Below are positions 1-6,014 of a stretch of 11,483 nucleotides of DNA, piece after piece. Made by a program: the position numbers and the translations under genes. This stretch comes from JAWLFI01 sp041685645 (GTDB taxonomy: Bacteria; Bacteroidota; Bacteroidia; Chitinophagales; Saprospiraceae): positions 1 to 11,483 of the forward strand of contig JAWLFI010000080.1 in NCBI GenBank assembly GCA_041685645.1. Direction: 5' to 3'. Each line of letters begins with the position of its first letter. The stretch's first letter is position 1. A model generated the notes under the pieces. The model saw nothing but the letters and a program-made list of their open reading frames with translations. It did no database searches and was not told where the DNA came from.

Positions 1-270
1 AAATATTCACTGATTCCCAAGTTCTTTCCGGGCGGCAAAAATATGTTAAGTACATATTAACAGTTTTTGGGGTCTTCTGAAACGGCTGACACAGGGAGGC
101 CAGCGAAGACATATATCGTATTTAAATATAAATAATATTACTAATATAATGCGGGAACTTGCACCCTCTGTTGCTTTTTCTGTGATGCTTCGCAAGTCAT
201 ACTTATATATCGTGTAATTTTACATATATAAATCAGAATAATAAATATGCTTTGGGGAACTGATTGCCCC

Positions 271-279
271 TTATTCACA
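271..279 (+). promoter_or_regulatory. DnaA box (TTATTCACA)
   Basis: The nonamer TTATTCACA fits the TTATNCACA consensus bound by the initiator protein DnaA. It lies 43 bp (start to start, about four helical turns) upstream of a second box in the same orientation, so both would face the same side of the helix. Binding itself is inferred. Confidence 0.5.
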
Positions 280-313
280 TTTTACTAACAAGGATTACAC
301 AGTATTCCATAAT

Positions 314-322
314 TTATCCACA
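314..322 (+). promoter_or_regulatory. DnaA box (TTATCCACA, strongest consensus form)
   Basis: TTATCCACA is the high-affinity DnaA box sequence known from E. coli and many other bacteria. It lies 90 bp before the dnaB start codon. It could serve an origin or let DnaA control dnaB expression. Confidence 0.6.
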
Positions 323-412
323 GTCTAATAAAAAAAACTGAGAGCAAAATTCAAGGGGATATATTACTTTTACATCTCAACCATCTGACAAAACTATCGA
401 GAAGATAATTAC

Positions 413-1930
413 ATGAGCGAGTCGCAAAAGAAACTGGATAAATACAAAAATACTGGCCACATTAAGTCACTGAGGAAGGGCGATTCTGAAGGGGTGGTGC
501 AGGGCAAAGTGCAACCGCAGGCCGTTCCCGTAGAGCAAATTGTGCTCGGCGCTTTATTAATAGATAAAGATGCCTTGACGATGGTGATGGATTATTTGAG
601 TCCTGAGAGCTTCTATTTGCCTGCCCATCAGATGATTTACAAATCCATGATCACCTTATTTGAGCAGACCTTGCCGGTGGATTTACACACCGTTTACGAG
701 GCCTTGAAAAAGTCAGGTGAGTTGGAGGTTTTGGAGTCCCCTCACTATTTAGTGGATTTGACCAATAAGGTTGCGTCGTCGGCAAATATTGAGTATCACG
801 CCCGCATCATTGTTCAAAAACACATTCAACGGGAACTCATTCGAGTATCGACTGAGGTAATCAACAAGTCTTTCGACGAGACCCAAGACGTATTTGAGTT
901 GCTCGACGAGGCTGAAACCGGACTTTTCAACATTACTCAGAATAATTTGAATCGCTCTTATGCCGCGATTAAGGATTTAGTGATTCAGGCGCGCAAGCAA
1001 ATGGAGCAATTGGCAGAGGAAGGAGCAGATAACCTGGGAGTGCCCAGTGGATTTTCTGTTGTGGATCGAGTTACATCGGGCTGGCAAAAATCCGACCTTA
1101 TTATCGTCGCGGCGCGACCGGGTATGGGAAAGACATCCTTTACTCTGGCTTTGGCCAAGAATGCCGCCATGGATCACAAACAGGGCGTTGCTGTGTTTTC
1201 TCTTGAGATGTCCAGCCTGCAGTTGACCAATAGATTGTTGTCGATGGATGCCGGCATTCCCTCCAATAAGATCAGGGACGCCAAGGACCTGTCGGATTCC
1301 GACTGGACGAAACTGAATCGCTCCATTGAGCGCCTGTCCGATTCGGATATTTTTATCGATGATACGCCATCCATCAATATTTTTGAATTGCGCGCGAAAT
1401 GTAGGCGCTTGAAAATGCAGCACGATGTTCAGCTGATTATCATTGACTATTTGCAATTGATGAGTGGTGGAATGGATAATAAGAATGGGAATCGCGAACA
1501 GGAGATAAGTAAAATTTCCAGAGCCCTGAAAGCCATGGCCAAGGAGTTAGACGTTCCGGTGATTGCACTATCTCAATTGTCGCGTCAGGTGGAGAGCCGC
1601 CCGGACAAGCGACCCCAATTGTCTGACTTGAGGGAGTCGGGAGCGATTGAGCAAGATGCCGACATGGTAATTTTCTTGTATCGCGCCGATTACTACGAAC
1701 AAGCTGAACCCGGTGAAGAAGAAAAGACAGAAATACACATAGCGAAGCATAGAAATGGTGCCACGGCCAATGTTCCGGTGCGATTCATCGGTCAGTACAC
1801 TCGATTTGAAGAGTGGGAGGATACTGGATTTGGCGGATTTGGTCCCGATGCCATGGGCGGCGGTTCTGACTCTGTGATTACTGTAGCTTCCCGCATGAAT
1901 GACGAAGACGATACCGATGCCCCATTCTAA
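413..1930 (+). CDS. dnaB: Replicative DNA helicase DnaB
   Basis: This is the hexameric helicase that unwinds DNA ahead of the replication fork using ATP and contacts primase. The 505 residues fit the family. After a variable N-terminal leader (1-36) comes the DnaB N-terminal domain from about residue 37 (PVEQIVLGALL) to about 140, a linker, and a RecA-like domain from about 205. Visible motifs are Walker A ARPGMGKTS (234-242), Walker B LIIIDYLQLM (341-350), SQLSR (387-391), DLRESGAIEQDAD (405-417), and the arginine-finger segment KHRNG (445-449, R447). There is no intein in the ATPase domain. The C-terminus is unusual: a Gly-rich stretch (472-486) and an acidic end NDEDDTDAPF that resembles the tail of SSB. 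No strong Shine-Dalgarno precedes the ATG, as is usual in Bacteroidota; no other start was preferred because the conserved domain begins well downstream. The identification is firm. Confidence 0.97.
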   Translation: MSESQKKLDKYKNTGHIKSLRKGDSEGVVQGKVQPQAVPVEQIVLGALLIDKDALTMVMDYLSPESFYLPAHQMIYKSMITLFEQTLPVDLHTVYEALKKSGELEVLESPHYLVDLTNKVASSANIEYHARIIVQKHIQRELIRVSTEVINKSFDETQDVFELLDEAETGLFNITQNNLNRSYAAIKDLVIQARKQMEQLAEEGADNLGVPSGFSVVDRVTSGWQKSDLIIVAARPGMGKTSFTLALAKNAAMDHKQGVAVFSLEMSSLQLTNRLLSMDAGIPSNKIRDAKDLSDSDWTKLNRSIERLSDSDIFIDDTPSINIFELRAKCRRLKMQHDVQLIIIDYLQLMSGGMDNKNGNREQEISKISRALKAMAKELDVPVIALSQLSRQVESRPDKRPQLSDLRESGAIEQDADMVIFLYRADYYEQAEPGEEEKTEIHIAKHRNGATANVPVRFIGQYTRFEEWEDTGFGGFGPDAMGGGSDSVITVASRMNDEDDTDAPF

Positions 1931-2669
1931 AAAACCTTCTGAGACAGAGCGCCCTGAGGGCATGCGACTCAATAAATATGTCGCACATTGTGGTCTGTGC
2001 TCCCGGCGCAAGGCTGCCGAATGGGTCAAAGCGGGGAAAATTAAGGTCAACGGTGTGGTGCAGGATAACCCCGCGGTGTTGATTGGCGAAGACGACATTG
2101 TAGAATACAACGGAAAGCGCATTGAGCTGGAAGAAGAGCGCGTGTATTTGCTGATGAACAAGCCGAAAAATGTCATTACGACGAAGGATGATCCAGAGGG
2201 CAGAAAGACAGTGATGGACTTGGTACAGGGATGGACGGATGCACGCATTTTTCCGGTTGGTCGCCTCGATCGCAATACTACGGGACTTCTCCTACTTACC
2301 AATGACGGTGACTTAGCCAAAAAATTGACGCATCCTTCTCACGAAATTCAAAAAGTATACGAGGTCGAACTGCACACGGAAGTGGAGTTAGAAGACCTGA
2401 AGCGTTTGAGAGGGGGATTGATCCTGGATGATGGTCCGGCAGAGGTAGATGCCGCAAACTATATTGAACGTAAGCCCAAAACCTGGGTGAGTGTTCAATT
2501 GCACATTGGCCGAAACCGGATCGTGCGGCGAATGTTTGAGCATTTGGGCTATCGCGTCATTAAACTGGATCGCGTCATTTTGGCGGGCTTGACAAAAAAA
2601 GCGCTGGGCAGAGGCCGCATCAGACCTTTGCGCGAAGAAGAAATCAGAAGGTTGAAGCACTTCAGTTAA
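1899..2669 (+). CDS. rluB: rRNA pseudouridine synthase, RsuA/RluB/RluE/RluF family
   Basis: The product converts a specific uridine in ribosomal RNA to pseudouridine. Numbered from the 1899 start (256 residues), an S4 RNA-binding domain spans about 22-70 (MRLNKYVAHCGLCSRRKAAE). The catalytic domain follows, with NKPKNVITTKDDPEGR (87-102) and the signature GRLDRNTTGLLLLTNDG (121-137), in which D124 is the expected catalytic aspartate. The closing motif GRNRIVRRMFEHLGYRV (204-220) is typical of this family. The DPEGR-TV segment is closest to RluB in my reading, but the exact target nucleotide cannot be read from sequence. Three in-frame ATGs are possible: 1899 (32-bp overlap with dnaB), 1917 (14-bp overlap) and 1962 (immediately before the S4 domain, no overlap). 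No Shine-Dalgarno decides between them. The close linkage suggests co-transcription with dnaB. Confidence 0.9.
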   Translation: MTKTIPMPHSKKPSETERPEGMRLNKYVAHCGLCSRRKAAEWVKAGKIKVNGVVQDNPAVLIGEDDIVEYNGKRIELEEERVYLLMNKPKNVITTKDDPEGRKTVMDLVQGWTDARIFPVGRLDRNTTGLLLLTNDGDLAKKLTHPSHEIQKVYEVELHTEVELEDLKRLRGGLILDDGPAEVDAANYIERKPKTWVSVQLHIGRNRIVRRMFEHLGYRVIKLDRVILAGLTKKALGRGRIRPLREEEIRRLKHFS

Positions 2670-2682
2670 TTTTGGCTCCCCT

Positions 2683-2849
2683 CTAGTGTCATTACCACTA
2701 AATCCGTTATAGACCAAGTCTTGATCTTTTTCCTCATATCTGCGTTGCTTCTCAGTCGCTTAGCTTCGGCTATGCTCCTACGTCGCGCCTTGACCTGAAC
2801 AAAAATCTACTGCGACTTTTCCATACTTATTTAGTGGTAATGACACTAG
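2683..2849. repeat. 167-bp element with perfect 21-bp terminal inverted repeats (MITE-like or dispersed palindromic repeat)
   Basis: The left arm 2683-2703 and right arm 2829-2849 are perfect reverse complements; the left one begins CTAGTGTCATTACC. The interior (2704-2828) has no convincing coding region, and contains a small hairpin with a TTCG loop (2758-2775, stem TAGC/GCTA extended by GC/GC across a T-T mismatch) and an AGTCGC/GCGACT pair. The outermost CTAG is its own reverse complement, so it could be part of the arms or a 4-bp target duplication flanking 17-bp arms beginning TGTCATTACC. It begins 13 bp after the pseudouridine synthase stop codon. Size, perfect arms and lack of genes fit a non-autonomous mobile element or a REP-like repeat; no transposase is present here to move it. 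Element identity is inferred. Confidence 0.7.
2758..2775. other. TTCG-loop hairpin inside the inverted-repeat element
   Basis: TAGC-TTCG-GCTA forms a four-pair stem closed by the stable UUCG-type loop, with an outer GC/GC pair after one T-T mismatch. It sits near the middle of the TIR-bounded element, as in compact repeats that fold as single-stranded DNA or RNA. No T-run follows on either strand, so it does not look like a terminator. Confidence 0.45.
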
Positions 2850-3003
2850 CACTTTTAAACAGATTTTATTAGGACTATTCTTGTATTTTGATGTTCAAAA
2901 TGCAGTGATGCCTTGATTAGAATCAAAATTAATTAGATACAGATACACGCAAATTAAATTTATTTTGTAATTTGGTGATAAACAATCAAACCAAACTGCA
3001 ATT
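2850..3003. promoter_or_regulatory. AT-rich control region of the DoxX-like gene
   Basis: This is the remaining intergenic DNA after the inverted-repeat element. It contains two dyads: ATTTTGA/TCAAAAT (2885-2901, spacer TGT) and TTGAT-TAGA-ATCAA (2913-2926). A possible Bacteroidota -7 box, TAATTTGG (2968-2975), differs from TAnnTTTG at one position and would place transcription start about 20-25 bp before the ATG at 3004; no TTG is seen at the -33 position. The promoter is a weak call. Confidence 0.3.
2913..2926. promoter_or_regulatory. FNR-type operator candidate (TTGAT-N4-ATCAA)
   Basis: The 14 bp match all ten defined positions of the consensus bound by FNR/Anr members of the Crp/Fnr family, which respond to oxygen or redox state in other bacteria. 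The dyad centre is about 84 bp upstream of the start codon at 3004. No regulator gene lies in the window, and the surrounding AT richness makes a chance match easier, so the function is inferred. Confidence 0.35.
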
Positions 3004-3363
3004 ATGAAAGAGAAAATCGGAAAATTTGTGTTTAGCTTAGTACTAGTTATTTTCGGCCTGTTCCATTTTATGAATGCTAATGACATGGTCGGAATGGTGC
3101 CTGAATGGGTGCCCGGAGGCGTATTTTGGGTTTATGCTACAGGAGTATTCTTAGTCGCTGGTGGAGGAGCTATTATTATCGATCGGAAAGCGTCATTAGC
3201 GGCATTGTTACTATCCGTGTTACTATTGATCTTTGTGTTGACTATCCACTTGCCGGTTGTAGTGGCCGGAGGTGAAGCGGCGCAAGGGGCAATGCCCATG
3301 TTGCTAAAGGATTTATCTATGGCTGCTGCTGCCTTGTACATTTCAGCGCACGTCAGTGATTAA
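3004..3363 (+). CDS. DoxX-like small integral membrane protein
   Basis: The 119-residue product is nearly all membrane: hydrophobic segments lie at about 6-23, 38-58, 63-86 and 98-116, giving four helices. The GLFHF end of helix 1, the VPEWVPGGVFWVYATG loop-helix (32-47), the HLP turn near 82-84 and LLKDLSMAAAAL (100-111) fit the DoxX/DoxX-like superfamily. That family includes the small subunit of a thiosulfate:quinone oxidoreductase and many proteins of unknown role. No catalytic residues are recognisable, so the biochemical function is unknown. It stands alone between the inverted-repeat element and a strong terminator, with its own AT-rich upstream region. The ATG at 3004 is chosen because it places a short charged segment (KEKIGK) before helix 1. 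Confidence 0.8.
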   Translation: MKEKIGKFVFSLVLVIFGLFHFMNANDMVGMVPEWVPGGVFWVYATGVFLVAGGGAIIIDRKASLAALLLSVLLLIFVLTIHLPVVVAGGEAAQGAMPMLLKDLSMAAAALYISAHVSD

Positions 3364-3384
3364 AAGGCCGGAGATCGATCCTTG

Positions 3385-3426
3385 AAACAAAAAAGGGAGT
3401 TCGAATTCGAACTCCCTTTTTTGTTT
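3385..3426. terminator. Bidirectional intrinsic terminator (42-bp perfect palindrome)
   Basis: Positions 3385-3405 and 3406-3426 are exact reverse complements centred in GAATTC. The stem has a GGGAGTTCGAA core flanked by an A-run on one side and a T-run on the other, so the hairpin is followed by a U-run whichever strand is transcribed. It lies 21 bp past the stop of the DoxX-like gene and 1 bp from the end of the typA stop codon, exactly where two convergent genes need termination. Confidence 0.92.
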
Positions 3427-3427
3427 A

Positions 3428-5251
3428 TTACATTTTCACATTTCTCAAAGCCGGGTTGGCATTTTTCTTGCGTTTTGATTCCGTCAGGAAAATTTTGCGC
3501 AATCTCAGACTGCCCGGCGTTACTTCCAAATACTCATCATCATTGAGATATTCCATATGCTCCTCCAGCGACATGCGTCGTGGGGGTGCTAATCTGGCCT
3601 TATCATCTGATCCCGAAGCTCTCATGTTCGTGAGTTTTTTGCCTTTCGTGACATTGACAACCAGATCGTTTTCTCTAATGTGCTCTCCAACCACCTGACC
3701 TTCATAGACCTCTTCTTGGGGGCCGACAAAGAAGGTTCCTCTGTCTTGTAATTTATCTAAAGCATAGGAGAGGACGGTTCCCGTCTCGTGCACTACGAGC
3801 GCTCCTTTATTTCGAGATGGAATATCTCCCTTCCAGGGGGCATACTCTGAAAATCGATGCGCCATGATGGCCTCGCCCCCAGAAAGATTCAGTACCTGAG
3901 TTCTCAGGCCGATGATCCCTCGTGAAGGAATTTCAAATTCGAGATGCATCATATCACCACGGGGCTCCATCACCTTCATTTCACCTTTTCGTTGGTTTAC
4001 CACTTCAATGATTTTACCACTCTTTGCGTCAGGCAGGTCGACAATTAAGAGCTCCATGGGTTCGTGTTTCTTACCGTCGATTTCTTTAATAATCACGCGA
4101 GGATTTCCCACTTGCAACTCAAAACCTTCTCTTCTCATCGTTTCGATAAGTACGGAAAGGTGCATTACGCCCCGGCCATAAACGAGAATTTGATCGGGAG
4201 ATTCCGTATCTTTTAATCGAAGGGCCAAATTCCTTTCAGTTTCCTTCTCTAATCGCTCACGGACTTGTCGCGAGGTGACAAACTTCCCTTCTTTACCAAA
4301 GAAAGGAGAATCGTTAATTGTAAAGAGCATGTTCATCGTAGGTTCATCGATCGATATTGTAGGCATGCCTTCGGGATGCTCCAAATCTGCGATGGTGTCT
4401 CCAATGTCAAATGCATCTATCCCCGTCAGGGCACAGAGGTCTCCGGCGGTTACTTGATCGACCTTTTTTCTGCCCAGGCCTTCAAATACGAAGAGCTCTT
4501 TGACGTTGGATTTCTTAATGGATCCATCTCGCTTGACGACGGCCACGCGCATACCATTTTTGATAATCCCCCGATTGACTCTACCAATGGCAATCCGGCC
4601 GACATAGCTCGAATAGTCGATGGTTGTAATTTGCAATTGCAAAGGTCCGTCCACTTCTTCTTTGGGAGCGGGAATGTGTTCTATGACCTGGTCGAGTAAG
4701 GGGAACACACTGTCTGTGGGTTCGTTGTGATCCAAACTCATCCATCCATTGATGGCCGATCCATAGACAGAAGGGAAATCTAATTGCTCTTCTGTGGCGT
4801 CGAGGTTAAACATCAGGTCAAAAACATCTTCGTGAACTTCATCCGGTCGACAGTTGTCTTTATCTACCTTATTGATGACGACAATGGGCTTTTTCCCCAT
4901 TGAAAGGGCCTTTTGAAGCACGTATCGCGTTTGGGGCATAGGCCCTTCAAAGGCATCGACCAGCAAAAGTACTCCATCGGCCATATTGAGCACGCGCTCC
5001 ACTTCTCCACCAAAGTCGGCGTGACCCGGTGTATCGATGATGTTAATTTTAACATCTTTGTATTTGATGGATACGTTCTTGGAGAAAATAGTAATGCCCC
5101 TTTCCTTTTCCTGATCATTGCTGTCGAGGATAAGTTCTTCAGATTCGGAATTGCCTTCCAGCGTTTTGGTCTGCTGAAGAATTTTATCGACCAGAGTTGT
5201 TTTTCCGTGATCGACGTGGGCGATAATAGCGATATTTCGTAATTGAGTCAT
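3428..5251 (-). CDS. typA: Translational GTPase TypA/BipA
   Basis: This ribosome-associated GTPase of the EF-G/LepA superfamily is linked in other bacteria to 50S assembly, cold growth and stress response. The 607 residues are the normal family length. GTPase motifs are all present: G1 AHVDHGKT (11-18), G2 RGITI (51-55), G3 DTPGH (73-77), G4 NKVD (127-130) and G5 SAING (165-169). Domain II follows, then the EF-G-like domains and the TypA-specific C-terminal part, which contains GTVLSYALDKLQDRGTFFVG and, near the end, APPRRMSLEEHMEYLNDDEY. A TACCTTTG promoter element lies 20 bp before the ATG. No Shine-Dalgarno is seen. It is the last gene of the leftward set but probably has its own transcript, given the promoter and the 112-bp gap from pdxH. 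Confidence 0.97.
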   Translation of the reverse strand: MTQLRNIAIIAHVDHGKTTLVDKILQQTKTLEGNSESEELILDSNDQEKERGITIFSKNVSIKYKDVKINIIDTPGHADFGGEVERVLNMADGVLLLVDAFEGPMPQTRYVLQKALSMGKKPIVVINKVDKDNCRPDEVHEDVFDLMFNLDATEEQLDFPSVYGSAINGWMSLDHNEPTDSVFPLLDQVIEHIPAPKEEVDGPLQLQITTIDYSSYVGRIAIGRVNRGIIKNGMRVAVVKRDGSIKKSNVKELFVFEGLGRKKVDQVTAGDLCALTGIDAFDIGDTIADLEHPEGMPTISIDEPTMNMLFTINDSPFFGKEGKFVTSRQVRERLEKETERNLALRLKDTESPDQILVYGRGVMHLSVLIETMRREGFELQVGNPRVIIKEIDGKKHEPMELLIVDLPDAKSGKIIEVVNQRKGEMKVMEPRGDMMHLEFEIPSRGIIGLRTQVLNLSGGEAIMAHRFSEYAPWKGDIPSRNKGALVVHETGTVLSYALDKLQDRGTFFVGPQEEVYEGQVVGEHIRENDLVVNVTKGKKLTNMRASGSDDKARLAPPRRMSLEEHMEYLNDDEYLEVTPGSLRLRKIFLTESKRKKNANPALRNVKM

Positions 5252-5270
5252 ATTGTTCGATTTAAAGGCG

Positions 5271-5278
5271 CAAAGGTA
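5271..5278 (-). promoter_or_regulatory. Bacteroidota-type -7 promoter element (TACCTTTG) of typA
   Basis: Read on the - strand the sequence is TACCTTTG, an exact match to TAnnTTTG recognised by the Bacteroidota primary sigma factor. It ends 20 bp before the typA ATG, which implies a 5' leader of only about 10-16 nt. I see no TTG at the usual -33 position, so the assignment rests on the -7 box and its placement. Confidence 0.6.
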
Positions 5279-5363
5279 AGGGAATAAATGGATTGCGCGG
5301 GATTTTTTTCTCCTTCATAAGAAAGAGAGAAAGAATATAGTTTATTGTTTGTAATTCAGCGGT

Positions 5364-6014
5364 TTAGGGAGCCAGTCGTTGGGTGGACCACTCCTGGCCT
5401 TTTCTGGAAAATAGAATTCTATCGTGCAGGCGATTGGGTTGTCCTTGCCAAAACTCAACGCTTTGGGGCAGAATAATATATCCACCCCAATGTCTCGGGC
5501 GTTCGAGCGACTTTTTATCCCGGGCGGTCGATTCAATTTTTTTCATCGCTTGCTCCAAAAGGTGAACATTGGGAATGGGCTGACTTTGGGGAGAGGTGAT
5601 AGCTCCAATTTGCGAGCCTTTAGGTCTCGATTGGAAATAGGCTGTAGATTCCTCCGGAGCAATTTTCTCAGCGATTCCCTGAAGTCGTATTTGACGTTCC
5701 ATTTCAGGCCACCAAATCGTAGCTGCCACATGGGGATTCTCTTCAATTTCGCGACCTTTTTGACTCTGGTAATTGGTGAAAAACACAACTCCCGTATCCT
5801 TGATTTCTTTGGCGAGTACCAGGCGAACTGAAGGATGTCCATCTGCTGTTGATGTGGCCAGAGACATGGCGTTAGGTTCCATGACCGCATCATTGGCAAT
5901 CGCTTCCTTAAACCACTGCTTCATCAGGCTCCAGGGATGATCATCCAATGGCTGTTTCAGTCGATCATTATTGTATTGTGCCCTTAAATATGATAAATCC
6001 ATGCTCTTATTCAT
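5364..6014 (-). CDS. pdxH: Pyridoxamine 5'-phosphate oxidase
   Basis: This FMN enzyme oxidises pyridoxine or pyridoxamine 5'-phosphate to pyridoxal 5'-phosphate (vitamin B6) in the cytoplasm, using O2. The 216 residues are full family length. Visible features are the N-terminal MDLSYLRAQY (5-14), the FMN-binding stretch RLVLAKEI...FFTNYQSQKGREI (64-90), WWPEMERQIRLQG (101-113), SRPKGSQIGA (129-138), and the C-terminal signature RPRHWGGY (172-179), EFWQGQPNRLHDR (187-199) with the terminal RLAP. The ATG at 6014 overlaps the permease stop by 8 bp; a second in-frame ATG at 6002 (residue 5) would leave 4 bp between the genes. The overlap suggests translational coupling to the efflux genes. No terminator was recognised in the 112 bp before typA. 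Confidence 0.95.
   Translation of the reverse strand: MNKSMDLSYLRAQYNNDRLKQPLDDHPWSLMKQWFKEAIANDAVMEPNAMSLATSTADGHPSVRLVLAKEIKDTGVVFFTNYQSQKGREIEENPHVAATIWWPEMERQIRLQGIAEKIAPEESTAYFQSRPKGSQIGAITSPQSQPIPNVHLLEQAMKKIESTARDKKSLERPRHWGGYIILPQSVEFWQGQPNRLHDRILFSRKGQEWSTQRLAP

Larger units (their letters stand above)
1..412. other. AT-rich intergenic region upstream of dnaB with DnaA boxes (possible origin or DnaA-controlled promoter)
   Basis: I see no credible coding region here. The stretch is strongly AT-rich around 118-150 and 198-250. It holds two sequences matching the DnaA box consensus TTATNCACA in the same orientation (271-279 and 314-322), and a poorer match at 3-11. An AT dyad (TTATATAT at 203-210, ATATATAA at 224-231) lies in the AT-rich part. 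A GTCTTC/GAAGAC pair at 72-77 and 105-110 encloses a second short pairing, GCTG/CAGC. A weak candidate for a Bacteroidota -7 box (TACTTTTA, 365-372, one mismatch to TAnnTTTG) lies about 40 bp before the dnaB ATG, but no TTG sits at the -33 distance. Whether this is a replication origin or only the dnaB control region cannot be settled from the sequence. Confidence 0.5.

Noticed and set aside
133..147. TAN-repeat (five triplets) as DnaA-trio unwinding element
   Set aside because: Trios should lie next to a DnaA box; the nearest box here is over 100 bp away, and runs of TAN are expected in such AT-rich DNA.
977..1456. 159-codon - strand open frame inside dnaB
   Set aside because: Antisense to the Walker A/B region of dnaB; conservation of the opposite strand explains the open frame.
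1568..2320. 250-codon open frame on the - strand across the dnaB end and the pseudouridine synthase gene
   Set aside because: It lies antisense to two well-supported genes, its product has no recognisable domain, and the composition looks like a reverse-frame shadow.
5303..5328. Hairpin TCTCCTTC-ATAA-GAAAGAGA in the pdxH-typA gap as a pdxH terminator
   Set aside because: pdxH is on the - strand, where this stem is followed by an A-run, not a T-run, and the stem has a mismatch.
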